The notes under the pieces are model-generated. The model saw only the letters and a list, made by a program, of their open reading frames with translations. It did no database searches and was not told the DNA's origin. Below, piece after piece: positions 11,700 to 25,400 of a DNA stretch of 64,000 nucleotides (its first letter is position 1; the number at the start of each line of letters is the position of its first letter). The DNA is from Megalonaias nervosa (Eukaryota; Mollusca; Bivalvia; Unionida; Unionidae): assembly GCA_016617855.1 (NCBI GenBank), contig JAECUM010001725.1:124001-188000 (forward strand), read 5' to 3'. Made by a program: the position numbers and the translations under genes.

Positions 11700-14260
11700 C
11701 TGTAGAGCAAACGGCTACTCAAAAGAATTTGTCCAACTTTGATAGAAAGCATCATGGGATAGCAGCCTTTCAATATTGGTCAAATATTGTTGATGTACCA
11801 TCAAATATGGATAAGATTTTTAAAAAAAACAAGAGAACCATGAAACGTTTGTTTTCATAATGTATGCAAATCAACAGCACAACTGCAAAGTATTGTACTG
11901 ACCTAGATTTCTTTGCCAACTGCAATTGCATTTGGCTCTTAGGCAGATGTCAGACTGGTGAGAGTTCTCAGGCCTATTTTGAACTCTTGTTTCCATTTGC
12001 CCCATGAATGTCAACTTGTCGTCTGTTTGGGTATTGCTGACTTGTTGAATATCTCATCACAGGGCCCAAAACTGACTTGAACAAAACCTTCACCATGTAT
12101 GTACAAAGGTAACACTATATGCCCCATCATTGTATTTGTGTTGAGACATAAAACATCTAGATCTCCAATCAACTTCTCCAAGAATATGAGAATTATGTTT
12201 GCTATTTCATTTTTTTAAATACATTTTTACAGTTTAGTTTCATAGAATAAACAAATAATGGCAAATTTTGCCCATAAAATGAAATGGATTCCAAGTTACT
12301 TTCAATAATTTTATTTCATCTCATGTATACTTACATATTTCACATGTATACTACAAATATATCACATATTTTACATTTATACCACACATAATTTATATTA
12401 ATACAAACATACACTAAAGGATATAGATGCTCTTCCTCTCATATTTTTCATCCTTTTAGTCTACAGTAGTCTACTATTCCATGTCATCCTCATCAAACAC
12501 AATTTCATTTCCTTAAGACCATCATAAAAGGATAATTTCCAATATGTTTAACTTTACAAAAATTATGTAATAGTAATATTTACATTCTAGTTTACAATCA
12601 AAGAAAACTGAACCACGATGTAGCTGTAAATGTCTTTAATGAATGACACCTTCCTCAGTCTAAATGTCTGTGAGAATGCCCTTAATGATCAACATTTACA
12701 TGTGGCTACTTTAGTTTTCTAGTTGGAGTATTATTTGGTAAGAAGAAAAACTCCACAGGTTTTACCTAATAATCGTCATAACTAAATAAAATCTCTTCTC
12801 CTTTACAGCATTAATGAGTAGAAGTAATCTGACTCAGTTTGAATGAGTACAAGTATGTCATCTGACTAAGTTTGAATGGGTACATGGATGAGAATCACCC
12901 TTTTGCAAAATGAATAACACAGTTTGTTTGTCGGTTAAATGTGTCCATGCAAACTTGAATTTTATCATTTCTTTTGGAAAAATATCTTAAATATCCAGAT
13001 AAAATCCATTTTCCATGAATAATTCAGTTTGCAATTCAGCACAATGTTACATAATATATAATAATATATAAAAACTACTGAAACTTGAAGATGATGGCAC
13101 ACTTTTTCAAGATGACAAAATCTAATGACTGAGAAGCACTGTATTGTTCATCATGACATCTGGTTGCCATAAAGTAAAAATGTTATGTAGGCCATTGTAG
13201 CTTCTCTCACAGATTACAGAATATCTACCTGAATGGGCACCAGACTAAAACCAGCTGATCATATGACAAATTCACTTCCTTTGTAACCACTAAACATTTC
13301 ATGCAATAATGCCAACAAAGGAATAAGTTGTTGCAAAAAGTGCTAAAATGTGTCCAGACATTCTCAGTTTAGAAGGAAAAGTGAAAGAAATTCAACTATA
13401 CAAAAAGAGTCCTTTGAAAATTACTGAGAAATCTGATATAGAAAAATGAAAATAAACATTGCCTGTTTATGACCGACGTTTTAGTTGGGGTTGGTGGGGG
13501 TGGCCCTCACACAGCTTGAAGAAATACTCTTGCTCTGATTTATAGAAAAAGGAACCTATTTTATCTATTATAATAGCTGAACAATAAATTATCTTGAGGG
13601 AAAAAAAGCTAAAAAGAAATGTATCCACTCCAACCTCATTCCCACAAACAAAATGGTCAGTCACTCGTGCATTTTACAACAGTGGAAAATGGAATGGATG
13701 GACAATGAAAGTTAGTTAGATATTTGGGCCTGATTTTATTGACATGGTGGTTTTACACCAAGACTGATGCTTATTCATAGTTATTTTAAATACTCATATA
13801 TTTGATCACATTGATACCATAACATGCCTGTGAATTTTAAATTAAAAATTGTGTCTTTGATACTTTATATATAATTATTAATCACATCTGTTTGTGCCCT
13901 CTCCATATAGGCTTCCCCTCTTGAAAGCCCACTTTCCAACTGCAAAAGGAGTGGCATAATAAGAGGCAGGTCAATTTATGGAACTTGATACCAGGGTCTT
14001 ATGTTAGAAACAGCAATTTCAAAATGAAAACAAACAGAATAAAAGCAATTTGATGGTTGGCCATTGCAATTCCTTATGCTTGTTATATATCTGCCATGAC
14101 TACATCACCCTCCCCCCCCCCACACTGTTGGCCCAGAGGTGGCAATCTAAAAAACTGATTTCTTCAAATATGTTACCCGATCATAATAAGCAGAATGACA
14201 GGTAAGAGGATGCAGTTACATCCCCTTAACAAGAAGCTGGCCCTGTCTCCAGTTTCCTAA
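11700..14260. other. Intergenic AT-rich DNA without a supported gene
   Basis: No conserved protein motif on either strand. Only short open frames, small homopolymers and a C9 run near 14110 are seen. Confidence 0.5.
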
Positions 14261-14479
14261 CTTATATGAAAGAGCTTGGAGTCTGATGTGAAATATGGGT
14301 AAGATTTAGCACATGGTTTATGCATTTATGCAGTTTAGAGAAAAAAGTTAAATGACTGCAAATTAAGCAAACAAGGAATAATCCACATTGTATGAAGTTG
14401 CTAAATGACCTGAAAAGACAGCATGGTTTGCTTTCGGTATAGGTCCCACTAGTCAAACTGCTCTTTAGCATGAAAGGCC

Positions 14480-17160
14480 TTTGAAATAAAAGCTTGATCT
14501 CCGGTTTGGAAGATATGTGTTATGGGGAAGTTGCACCTCAATGCAATACCAATGGCTAGCATCCTAGCCCTGTGAGCCAATATGTGTAAGAAATTCAAAT
14601 TCAACTGAACTTGGGTGGGTCAGTTCCTTATAGGCCGAGTGAATAACCCATCATATCCAGAAACCTGCATTTGTGGAAGATTCAGTTGGCATGGAGAAGG
14701 CAGGTCTGTCGTGGGAATCTCTGCTGAAAGAGTGGCTAATCCATGTTTCCTGCTTGAGGTGCAAGTCATCAGGATTGGTTAGCACTCAGATTCCCTCACT
14801 CCTGCATGACACTGGGATTCTGCAGGGTAGGGGCAAAGGCATGTTTAGCAAGACCAAAGTAGGAAATGGTATTGGTTACCTAAGTCTTCCGATCTGCAGT
14901 TGGATAAGACAAGTGTCTAAAGCTTACCATTCCAATTTCATTACATGGAGTAGTTTGAAGGGTGATTCCTTGTGGATATAGATTCAATTGATTACAAAGA
15001 AGTGACCAGACAATAGTGGATTGTCTGAACTTGAGCATAACTGGGATATTGTGCACTTCAATGTGGATTTGTCGACAAGGATATCAAATGAGAAAATCAG
15101 AAAGGAAGGCAGAGGTCTGAGCACTGGGATCTCTCATGGTTGTAAAAGATGACAATCAACATGACTGGAAAAATGCTAGCACCCTTTCCAGATAACATCT
15201 GCCACAATCAAAAGACATTTGCCAAGGCCTACCTCAAGGGGGTTAATATGCATGAAGCATCCCTAAAGAAGCCAAACCCCACTCACCTGGAAAGAGGGCT
15301 AGAGGTGGGCACCATGGCTAGCAGTGCTGGTTTCTGTGCAGATAATGATGTCTGGTGGTTAACCCCCTGCTATGATCTGGGGGAAGTCCATCCATTTGCT
15401 GAGAAGGTACCTCATGTAATTCAAAAGTTTGGTCACTGGGTTTGACAGGCAAAGTTCTGGCCACAAATGAGATCAAGAGAGAGATTTGCAGGCTCTCATG
15501 AACTTGTGCTACAGGGTAGGAGGGTTTGCAACTGCAGTGAGAAGACCTAAGAGATGAAGAAATTCCTAAAAGATATTCTAAGGGGTTTTGGATCTCATGA
15601 CCAGATGAATGATGAGTTGGTACTGAGACAGGATCTGTCCTTGTTAACATGGAATCTGAGAGGAAGCATACGCAAAACAATGGATTTCATGTCTTGCTAC
15701 AAAGGGTTGATCACCATGTACCTTTCACTGGCAAAGTCTCCCTCCCAAATGGCACTGTAGACCAATCCCTGGACAGATAGCTGAGATCTTAAAAGACACA
15801 AAGTAAGATCTTGGATGGGTTCAGTTGTGAAGGAACTCGAGTGCTCTTTTCATGAGCATATATTATAGTAAGAGCCATGGGTCATCTTGATTTAGTATCT
15901 CCTATTCCAAGATGTCAACTGAAGACATCCTCCTCCTAGGAGTACCAAAAAAAAGGGAAAATGGGCAAAGTGTCACTTTCTGTGAAAAAGATGCTGTAAT
16001 GAGAAAATAGGTAAAAATGGTAATTCTCTCCCCATATTACATGGTGGGATGATAGGAAAGCATGAAGTTTGTTGGCAACCTGTTTTCTGGTCTCCTCTAG
16101 CATGCTGTTAAATAAAATGTTAGAAGATGGAGGGTGAGATCTGAGTATGGCTTTGCAATGGTCTTCCTGAAGTTTGGATATGGCCAAGAATCTTTTTCCA
16201 TAAGCTAGCACTTAACAGACACTGCTATGGCATTACAGAGCTGTCTTTGTGAGTACATGAGCCATACAGGAGACTGATTTCCAGACACAGAAGAGTCTCT
16301 GAAATAGATGAAGTTGTGCATGGAGCCAATAACTATGACACTGCAAAACAGCTGTTGTGTGCTGAGAAGGGTTTTCATTCCACGTACTCAGAAAAAGGTT
16401 TTAACAGTCCTATACCCACATTGTCTTTGCGAATAGCTGGGATGCATTGTACAAGAGTAGCATATATGTCTCGTAAAGAGCTGGGTTTCAGCTGATAGGA
16501 ATCATCATTGAGGTAAGAAAGGCTTGTTGACATCTGGATCCTGAAGTTGCCATTCAAAGCAATTTAAAATGTCTGTCATTCTACAATACTGCAGAAGCTG
16601 TTTTGAAAAGACTGGTCTTTGTTTTTGTTTAAAACATCAATGGATGCAGGAATTCTGTAACAAGACTATTTCAGTTCATAGAATAAAGACGGGGTCTTCC
16701 CTGAAAAATGTTGTATCCAAAAAAGATGATGCTTATATGTCCTTAAACACATATGACTGGGTTACCCCAAAAATACCTGTAAAGGTAGTGACAACTGAAC
16801 TGAAGCTGCAAGTCCATCCATACCAGGACACTGTGATCTCCAGGCATTTACTCTATTGTTGTCAAAAGCTCTGAGGCCTGTACTGGGTGATTGGGAATGG
16901 TAAGTGCTGTAGCTGGTACTGGGTCTGATAGGTTTGGGACCTGGGAAAGAATGTCAAAGAATGGTTTAGGTGTACCACTACAGTATATCATGTCAGTACT
17001 GACCAGGTGCTGGGTGACACTTGTGTCTGGAGTATGGGACTGGATATACTGGAAAAATAGATCGTCATACCAAGTATCTGAAGTCAAAGGCATAGGTCAA
17101 AGCTGTGCCATAGCTGGTGTGATTTGCTGCCAGCTTTTGTCTGGTGTCAAAGTCCATTAC
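14480..17160 (-). mobile_element. Very decayed DIRS-like retrotransposon, copy D3 (tentative)
   Basis: The minus-strand translation is broken, but runs resemble gag (ISKLQEDHCKAILRSHPPS and MLEETRKQVANKL, 15936-16211; a PALRDIYA-type run near 16460) and the RT/RNase H connection (WMDFPQIIAGG-like then ASHGAHL-like, about 15310-15400). No convincing RT palm or recombinase core is visible. The assignment rests on similarity to the better copies in this window and could be wrong in its limits. Confidence 0.45.
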
Positions 17161-17599
17161 TAGTTATCCAGGGAAAGATAATCATAAGTTGTACTTGAGT
17201 TTGTGTTGATGGTTACGTTACTGGTCTTTCCGATCCACCAGTACCTTTGATATTGGTCAAGTTGGTATTCTGAGAAGATCTGTTCTGTGACAATGACAAC
17301 ATGGCTAGTGCTCTGTTAGACCCTTTTGATAGCAAGAATTTCCAACAAGACTGATAACCTATGCATCCTTAATTGTAAACTTCTTAGCTCTCATTTGCAT
17401 GAGTTAGTTGGTCTATTGTGATGGTCTACTATATATCCCCAGACCAGCATAAACACACATCACATGTACGGTCTGAATAACACCACATACAGTTATAAAG
17501 GTACTGTTACCGTCTTAAGCCAGTTCTTGCACCCCACACACTTGATCATACCTGTTGTGCTGACAGCTGTATATAGAGCAGAACTGGTGAAATCAAACA

Positions 17600-17932
17600 A
17601 GCACCACATGTAAGTGAATGTGATGGAGATGTTAATAAAGAAAAATGCCCAAGGAAATGACAGGAATGATCTTACAACATGTAATCACAGATCATTATAA
17701 GCAAGACAAAGCATGGAGCTGAACTCAAAGAAGTACAGACCGTATGACAGGTAATTATTAGTCAATTGTGATGCTGAACTTACTGTGAAGGGGATGCTAT
17801 GAAGGAAGAAAATGCCAAAGAAAATTACAGCAATAATCTAACAACATGTTATGACAGAATTCATAAACAAGGATGAGTACTGACCTGAACTGAAAGTACT
17901 ATAATTGATTATATGGCAGGTACTTGAGATAG
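17600..17932. repeat. Two-copy imperfect tandem repeat, about 170-bp unit
   Basis: ATGTTAATAAAGAAAAATGC through CTTACAACATGTAATCACAG (first copy) recurs as ATGCTATGAAGGAAGAAAATG through CTAACAACATGTTATGACAG about 170 bp later. The two copies share ACTGAACT and TATGACAGGTA-like ends. Confidence 0.7.
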
Positions 17933-17934
17933 CA

Positions 17935-18712
17935 CTATGACAAAGTTAGACCACTGAAGTGCAAATTATTTATCCATGACAAGTTAGACCACTAAAGTGC
18001 AAAATATTTATCCATGATGAAGTCAGACCACTGAAGTGCAGAATATTTATCCGTGACAAGTTAGACCACTGAAGTTCAAAATATTTATCCATGACAAGTT
18101 GGACCACTAAAGTGCAAAATATTTATCCATGATGAAGTCATACCACTGAAGTGCAAATATTTATCCATGACAAAGTTAGACCACTTAAGTGCAAAATATT
18201 TATCCCTGAAGTTAAACCAATGAAGTGCAAAATATTTGTCTGACAAAGTTAGACCACTTAAGTGCAAAATATTTATCCATGATGAAGTTAAACCACTGAA
18301 GTGCAAAATAATTATCCATGATGAAGTTTAACCACTGAGGTGCAAAATATTTATCCATGATGAAGTTAAACCACTGAAGTGCAAAATAATTATCCATGGT
18401 GAAGTTAAACCATTGAAGTGCAAAATAATTATCCATGAAGTTAAACCACTGAAGTGCAAAATAATTATCCATGATGAAGTTAAACCACTGAGGTGCAAAA
18501 TATTTATTCATGATGAAGTTAAACCACTTAAGTGCAAAATAATTATCCATGATGAAGGTGAACCACTGAAGTGCAAAATAATTATCCATGATGAAATTAA
18601 ACCACTGAAGTGCAAAATAATTATCCATGATAAAGTTAAACCACTGAAGTGCAAAATAATTATCCATGATGAAGTTAAACCACTGAAGTGCAAAATAATT
18701 ATCCACGATGAA
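17935..18712. repeat. Satellite array, 39-bp unit, about 20 copies
   Basis: The core GTGCAAAATAATTATCCATG then AAGTTAAACCACTGAA repeats every 36-41 bp from 17956 to 18712. The right half is more homogeneous than the left. Since 39 is a multiple of 3, it opens artificial frames on both strands (KCKIIIHDEVKPL repeating on plus). It lies about 0.5 kb past the CDC40 stop codon. Confidence 0.95.
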
Positions 18713-19250
18713 GACAGAATGAGAAAGATAATTAGCTGTAGCATACTTTCCTGAGAAAAAAAAACATGCTTTCAAGCATGAGTGGAAATAGTAACTGCCA
18801 ATTGACAGGATTTGATGCTAGGGATTGCCCTGTAGCCAAGTGGAAATCACTCTAGTCTCTGACTTTGATGTTGGCAATCAGATAAACTTGAAGCATTTTT
18901 GTTGCCAAAACAAGCTAAATGATGTGGTAAACATCTTTTTTACCTTGAGAGAGCTGGATTTGCAAAGTACTGAGGTAGTGGATGTACTCATAACATATTA
19001 GGATCAGAAAACATATCTGACGAAGAAATGACTCCATTGAACATGGATGCCTGACTACAGTGCCTGAAATATCATAAATGAAAAGCTTAACCAGGGTGTA
19101 ATGGACAGACGTATGGACAGCACAGGGGTGTAAGCAAATCAAAATTATTACATGAATAATGCTACGACCTACAAATGCTTCCACACTGAAGGTATTTATG
19201 GAATCATGGTATACAAGCTGTGATGTTTTAAACTGTTGCCACAAGTCTTT

Positions 19251-19428
19251 TCAGTCCCAGAACTTTATAACACCATCCCAACCAGCTGTTGCCACTTTAG
19301 AAGTTTCATGTGGGTGCCACAAGACACCAATACACACATCATCATGTGCTTTGAATTTATTGTACAGTTTGGTAGTTTTCCAGTCCCAAATGTATAGTTT
19401 TCCATCTGCATCACCACATATAATGTAA
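19251..19428 (-). CDS. CDC40: CDC40 terminal coding exon: end of WD repeat 6, WD repeat 7 and stop
   Basis: The exon reads [20 protein letters not shown] through [19 protein letters not shown] to DGVIKFWD and TGA (19253-19251), which is the CDC40 C-terminus. The acceptor is ATACTTTTCAG. I saw no AATAAA signal on the minus strand in the next few hundred bases, so the 3' UTR end is not placed. Confidence 0.96.
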
Positions 19429-22400
19429 CTGAAAAGTATAAAAGATTCTACAAGATCAGAATTTTGTTCGACATACAATATTAAGATGCATTAGTGTTGC
19501 CTGGATTTTGAATATATGGACAATAATGGAACAGAATATTCATAAAGATCACAAGAAATCTGAGGTATCACTGCAATTAATATTTACTCCAAAATTAAAT
19601 TTAAATATATTACAATTTGCAATAAAAATGTCAACTTTATCAGAATATTCATAACAATCATAAGAAATCAAACCAATCTGAAGTATCACTGCAGTAAATA
19701 TGTATTCCAAAATGAATTTAATTTAATATATCACAATCTGCAATAACACATTGTCAACTTTGCCTTTATTTTTCGTTTATTTCATTAAAATTTGAGAGCT
19801 CATTTCATTCTAATTAGAATACTAGAGTTCTGAAGGTGGGAGAATATTAAAAGTTTGTAAGGAATGCTTTGCAATTTAAAATGATGAAAAAATAAAATAA
19901 ATGATAATTGCAGTAAATTTGCCAATCATTAATCACATAACAAAGTTTGTAAGGAATGCTTTGCAATTTAAAATGATGAGAAAATAAAATAAATGATAAT
20001 TGCAGTAAATTTGCCAAACATTAATCACATAAAAAAGTTTGTAAGGAATGCTTTGCAATTTAAAATGATGAGAAAATAAAATAAATGATAATTGCAGTAA
20101 ATTTGCCAATCATTAATCACATAAAACTGGAATGCTGACATATTCCTAAATGAAAAGATTTACTACAATTTGTCATGATTCACTATTAAATGATTAAAAA
20201 ATGTTTCCAAACACATGAAAATATCAGCACATACCTCATTTCTGGAGAGAAGTCAATCGTACATGCATAACCAGCCACCTGAAATTATACAAGGAAATGT
20301 ACAAAATTAATCATGATGCAATCATCAATGCAACATCCTATTCACAACTTTAAGAACATATAAAAGAGTTTGCCAAAACATACAACTTATTGGTTTATCA
20401 ATTCAAGCAATAAGAAGTAGTTTAAAGAAAGGCGAATCTTTGCACACCTATAACATTAGGTGCATTGACAGTAACTATAACTGAAGAATACAAATAAAAC
20501 ATTAATGACAATTTTACATTCAGGAAAGTTTCTTGAAATGTAGAAAATTTGTTTTAACACCATGGGTGTTGTAGCAACATAAATTTCACTTATTGCTTGA
20601 TATGTGTCACAATCATTAAGTAGGGTTGATTAAAAATGCCATGAAGAAAGAATGTCTATTTTCCATCAAAATTTAAAAGACATATATCTGAAAAACAGCA
20701 TTTTTTTATCATACTGACATATAATTACAAAGTGTAAACATGGCACAATTTTTCTGTGAATCATGTATGCATTGTTTTCCTATATTAATAGTTATTGTTA
20801 TTTGTAATGCTATTTATATTTGACAAGTTTTGTGTAACTCAAAGTAATTTGATATTAAGTATTTCTGTATGACACTGTAATCCTAAAACTTATGTATAGG
20901 ATGGGAAACATGTCTCACATAATTACATGCTGTCAAAATACCCATCATGAAAATCATTAAGATGGATAATCTACATCAATGGCACTTGTATAATGTTACA
21001 TGTACATTATAATCACTAAATTGAAAGTGCAAGATTATTCAAAATTACATAAAGCTCCTGCTTTGCTTTAAAGATTTATAATGTTTATAGGGTTTATTAA
21101 TGTTAAAAAAAAATGTCAGGCTATACACCTATGCATCTACAAAAAAGCATTCATTACCAGGTCAAATAGGTAGTTAAACATCACAGATGACTGGACTTTT
21201 TAAAACATCTTAATTATTTCTTTGATAAAGCCAATGTAAGAAAACGTATGAATTTACTTTATTATAAGAGAAACCGCATTGCATTATTTTTTTGTAGTCT
21301 CAGATGGATTGCCAATGCAAACTATGTCATCAATAATTCTTGCATGAACATCAGAAATGGATCTAGTGGATTGCACATGCATGAAAACCAAAAAACTACC
21401 TTTATTTTAACAGTAAATTTTTAGTTATTTTTCACCTTATTACAACTATTTTGTCTTAAACTAAGTAATAGAAAAGAGCAATAAGCAACAAGCTTTTGCA
21501 AAATTCAACAAATAATATAATTTCCAAGCCTACAAAGTGTTCTAACAGCTTTGCAAATTAAATCCCAAACAGTCCAAAAAGTTATATCTCCAGTCCTAAC
21601 AGATAAAGTTCTAATTAAATTCCAGTTGTGTATGAAATAAGATCCAGCACTGAAGACGTTGATTTGCCTCTAATCTTGAATGTACTAATGCACCAGTAAC
21701 CTCAAATGTGATGATGTACTAACAGTATACCATGTAATCACAATAATATAATCCAAGATGTCCATGTCTGAATTTACTATAATTCCAAAATAATGTTTCT
21801 GTCCAAGATTATGTCAGTGCACTTTGTATATCCAGCAAATAAATAATTTCATCCAAATCAAATACTGAATGCAACAATAAGACTGATTTCTACTTCAGAT
21901 GTTCTTGCAGGAATTAATAATTTCTCAAGTTAACAAGATTATAAGATTTTTTTTAATTGAAACGGGTCTAGTAGAGCTAGATCTATATCAAGCCCTTGTT
22001 CAAGTATCACTGAGTCTTAAGAAAAACAAATATGGAAGATTCAGGGTCTGATGGTTATCTATTACTTTTTTATTTGAGCTTTCTACATGTAACACAGCTG
22101 ACAAAATCATAAAACTGAAAATCCCTTTACTTTGAGCATTCTACAGACAACACTGCTGATGAAATCATAAAATTGAAAATCCTTTTTGTTTTGGAAGTTT
22201 ATAAGATAGCAAATTCATTATATTTCAAACACAAAATATATTAAATATATATCTTCTGAATGCTTCACCATACTTTTCTGATAATGTTACCCTTACACTC
22301 TGCAATTCTTTAGGCTTAACAATTAGGCTAATCCACTAATAATGTTACCCTTACACTGTGCAATTCTTTAGGCTTAACAATTAGGCTAGTCCACTGACAA

Positions 22401-25400
22401 TGTTACTCTATACTGTGCAATTATTTATGCTTAACAATTAGGCTAATCCACTGACAATGTTACCCTATACTGTGCAATTCTTTAGGCTTAACAATTAGGC
22501 TAATCCACTGTGTCAATGTTACCCTATACTGTGCAATTCTTTAGGCTTAACAACAAGACTAATCCACTGATAATGTTACCCTATACTGTGCAATTCTTTA
22601 GGCTTAACAATTAGGCTAATCCAATGATATAGCCTAAATGTGTGTCTGCAGTATATGTTTTAACACATATAATATTTTCTAATTATAGAATTCTAATCCT
22701 AAAATATATGGAGATTTGTTTCTAAAATTGTGTTTTGTTTTTCTTTCAATCCCATTCAAATTTAAACACATGCATATAGAAGACACATGGTCAATGTTCT
22801 AAATCCTCATTAAGGATTTCTGATGAATGAGGGGCTGTAAAACAATTGTGCAATAATAATTTGGGACTTTTTAGCTGCATTTCAAAATTATAAATATCAA
22901 ACTTTGTAAGGTACAAACAATTGTAACTGTACAGCTAGCAATAATTATCAGTAAGACTTTCATGCAAAAGAAGACAGTTTGACTGTTCAGCTTGTGGTCT
23001 ACACTCCTAAGATGGTCCCTCACAGAAAAAACATGTCTGTACATGTTATTCAAGTAAATTACCATAGATGACAACATCAGTTCAGCTTATATCAATGTGA
23101 GATAATGTTCTATTAGTAAAGACACTTGCTTCTTCCAAAAATAGAATCATACAAACTTCTACCTTGAAAGTTTGCTGGTGACTCATTCATTCTGTTCTGC
23201 TCTGCATGTTGCATACCAAATGTGTGTAAATAGTAGGCACAGTTACAACAAATTAACAAGGTACATGCATTCTTGCATCAGAAATATATCAATCAGACGT
23301 AAGTAATATTTATTATAATAATATTATTGTTTAAAAACATAGAATTATTATTTCATGCTGTCAATACATATAAGACTACTTACTTGATCATTAAAACTTG
23401 TAAATCAAGATCATGAAAACTTGTAACTCAAGATCATGAAAACTTCTAAATCAACAGGTTTCCTTCATAATTAGAATTCAATCAGTGACATGTTTCAGAT
23501 GTATTTTACACAAATTGTTATGTAAGGCAGCTGAATTGCAAATACATAACCTTATCTTAACTGCATGTCTGGTGACATGGGGCAGGCATTAAAGGAATTA
23601 AGGTAATAAGACGGTTCTGTTGAACATAGCGTCTCCACTGTCAACGGTGTTATAATGACCTAACATCCTGCTCACACAAGTCAAATTTGATATCCTAACA
23701 TAACAGTACAAACTTTACAAACATAGTTAAACTGTTCTATAGTTCCAGTTGAATACTGTAATTCATGTGGAAGATCTATTTAATACAGCATCATTGCTGA
23801 CAACCAGAAAGTGATACATCTTGGAATTTACATGCAAGATAATTATACACTCTAGGCAAGACCTAAAATTCTGTCCTCTATGAAATAACTCTAAATATGG
23901 GGCAAAATGTGTGGAGTTGTAGAGGAAATATTTTAAAGGTCTGTAAATTGTTAATTCAAATAAACCTTATCAAAATGTTCAAATGAATTGTGGGTTTACC
24001 AACAAAGATGCTCAGTGACACTCCTACATCTGTCAATATCATAAAGCTATATATATATTACACTGGTTTCATATGATTCTCAGCCAGTCTGAATTGAGTA
24101 ATTGATTGATTGCACAAGAAAGACTGTTCAGTGTCATGGCAATGCGAGTAATATCACCTTGTCCAGAGACATTATACTCCATGGCATTGAAATCAGGCTG
24201 GATTGGTCAGGATTCCAACTTTCAATCCATTGCGAGTCCTGCATGATAACCACTGAGCTATTTTAGAAAAGGTCCATTGTATTATCTCCCTTTGGTCTTA
24301 GTATCGTATTTTACTCTTACTCGATCCCCAATAATAATCATGACCTAGAATCAAAAGTTTGAAGTTAGTTCATTCACTCAGCTTACCATATGACCTGTAA
24401 ATGTCTTTTTCCTCATGTACTTGAATCTGTTAAGGACATTGAAGACACATATCTTGTTATCCATTGACTGGCATGCCAACCACTTGCCTGTAATTCGAGA
24501 GAGCAATAGGGAAGCAAGTCAATTATAACATATATTATGACATTCTATTACTATGTCATGCCTATTAATATGGTATTTTAGCATTTCTAAGAACCACTGT
24601 CATCATGCATCCTATCTAAATGTCCCACATGTAAACATAGACTCATAAAGTTCACTTAGCCATCATGTTTAACAGTATGTGATTTGTTTCAATGTGGTGA
24701 CAAAGTTATATACCAGAAAATACTGATATGTCAAAAAGAAAGCCCTCAAATTACTAAGGTTGAGAATTTTATCAAAGAGACACCCAATAAATTCTGCAAT
24801 CTTTGATGACTGTGGTAAAACTCTGAAGAAAAAATGTTTGTCATCTACATCGATGTCCACTAAGGTCTTTATCTTGCAGACAGTATTGACTGCCAGTGAT
24901 GGTGGGCATTCCAACTGATGCAAAATTCTGTATATCTCTTCAACAGCCACCTTAAACTGAATTCTGTCCTTTCCATGGCTGGATTGGAATCTTGAGTCAA
25001 GTTCATGTAACCCTCCTCATCAACTGGCAAAGGGGTTGTCCTCCTTTTATATACTCTGTGTGCAGCGGTATAGCATTATATACAGCAGTGACAATGCTGA
25101 ATCATCACCATGTGTAAAATATGGGTCGGCCTGAAAGATAAGCCAGTAATGCCAGCTGAGTCATGTCCAGCACAGAGTGTGGTACAACTGGGGAATGATG
25201 GTCTGGCATGATTGGTTGGACTGGGAAAAATGGCTTCAACTGTGATACTGGTTATCTTGTCCTGTTATCATGGATATGGTCAGCCTGGCTAGGTTGGGTT
25301 CGTGGGCATAGAATACCATCACTGTAGAAAGTGTCAAGTGTCATGCTGTTCACCAGTCCAAGATGACAGATTCATGACAACTGAAAACAGTACACTGACT

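Noticed and set aside
18212..18775. 187-codon minus-strand frame of repeating WFNFIMDNYFALQ units, and the matching plus-strand frame 18413-18754
   Set aside because: Both are by-products of the 39-bp satellite, whose period is divisible by 3. The units drift by indels and there is no coding context.
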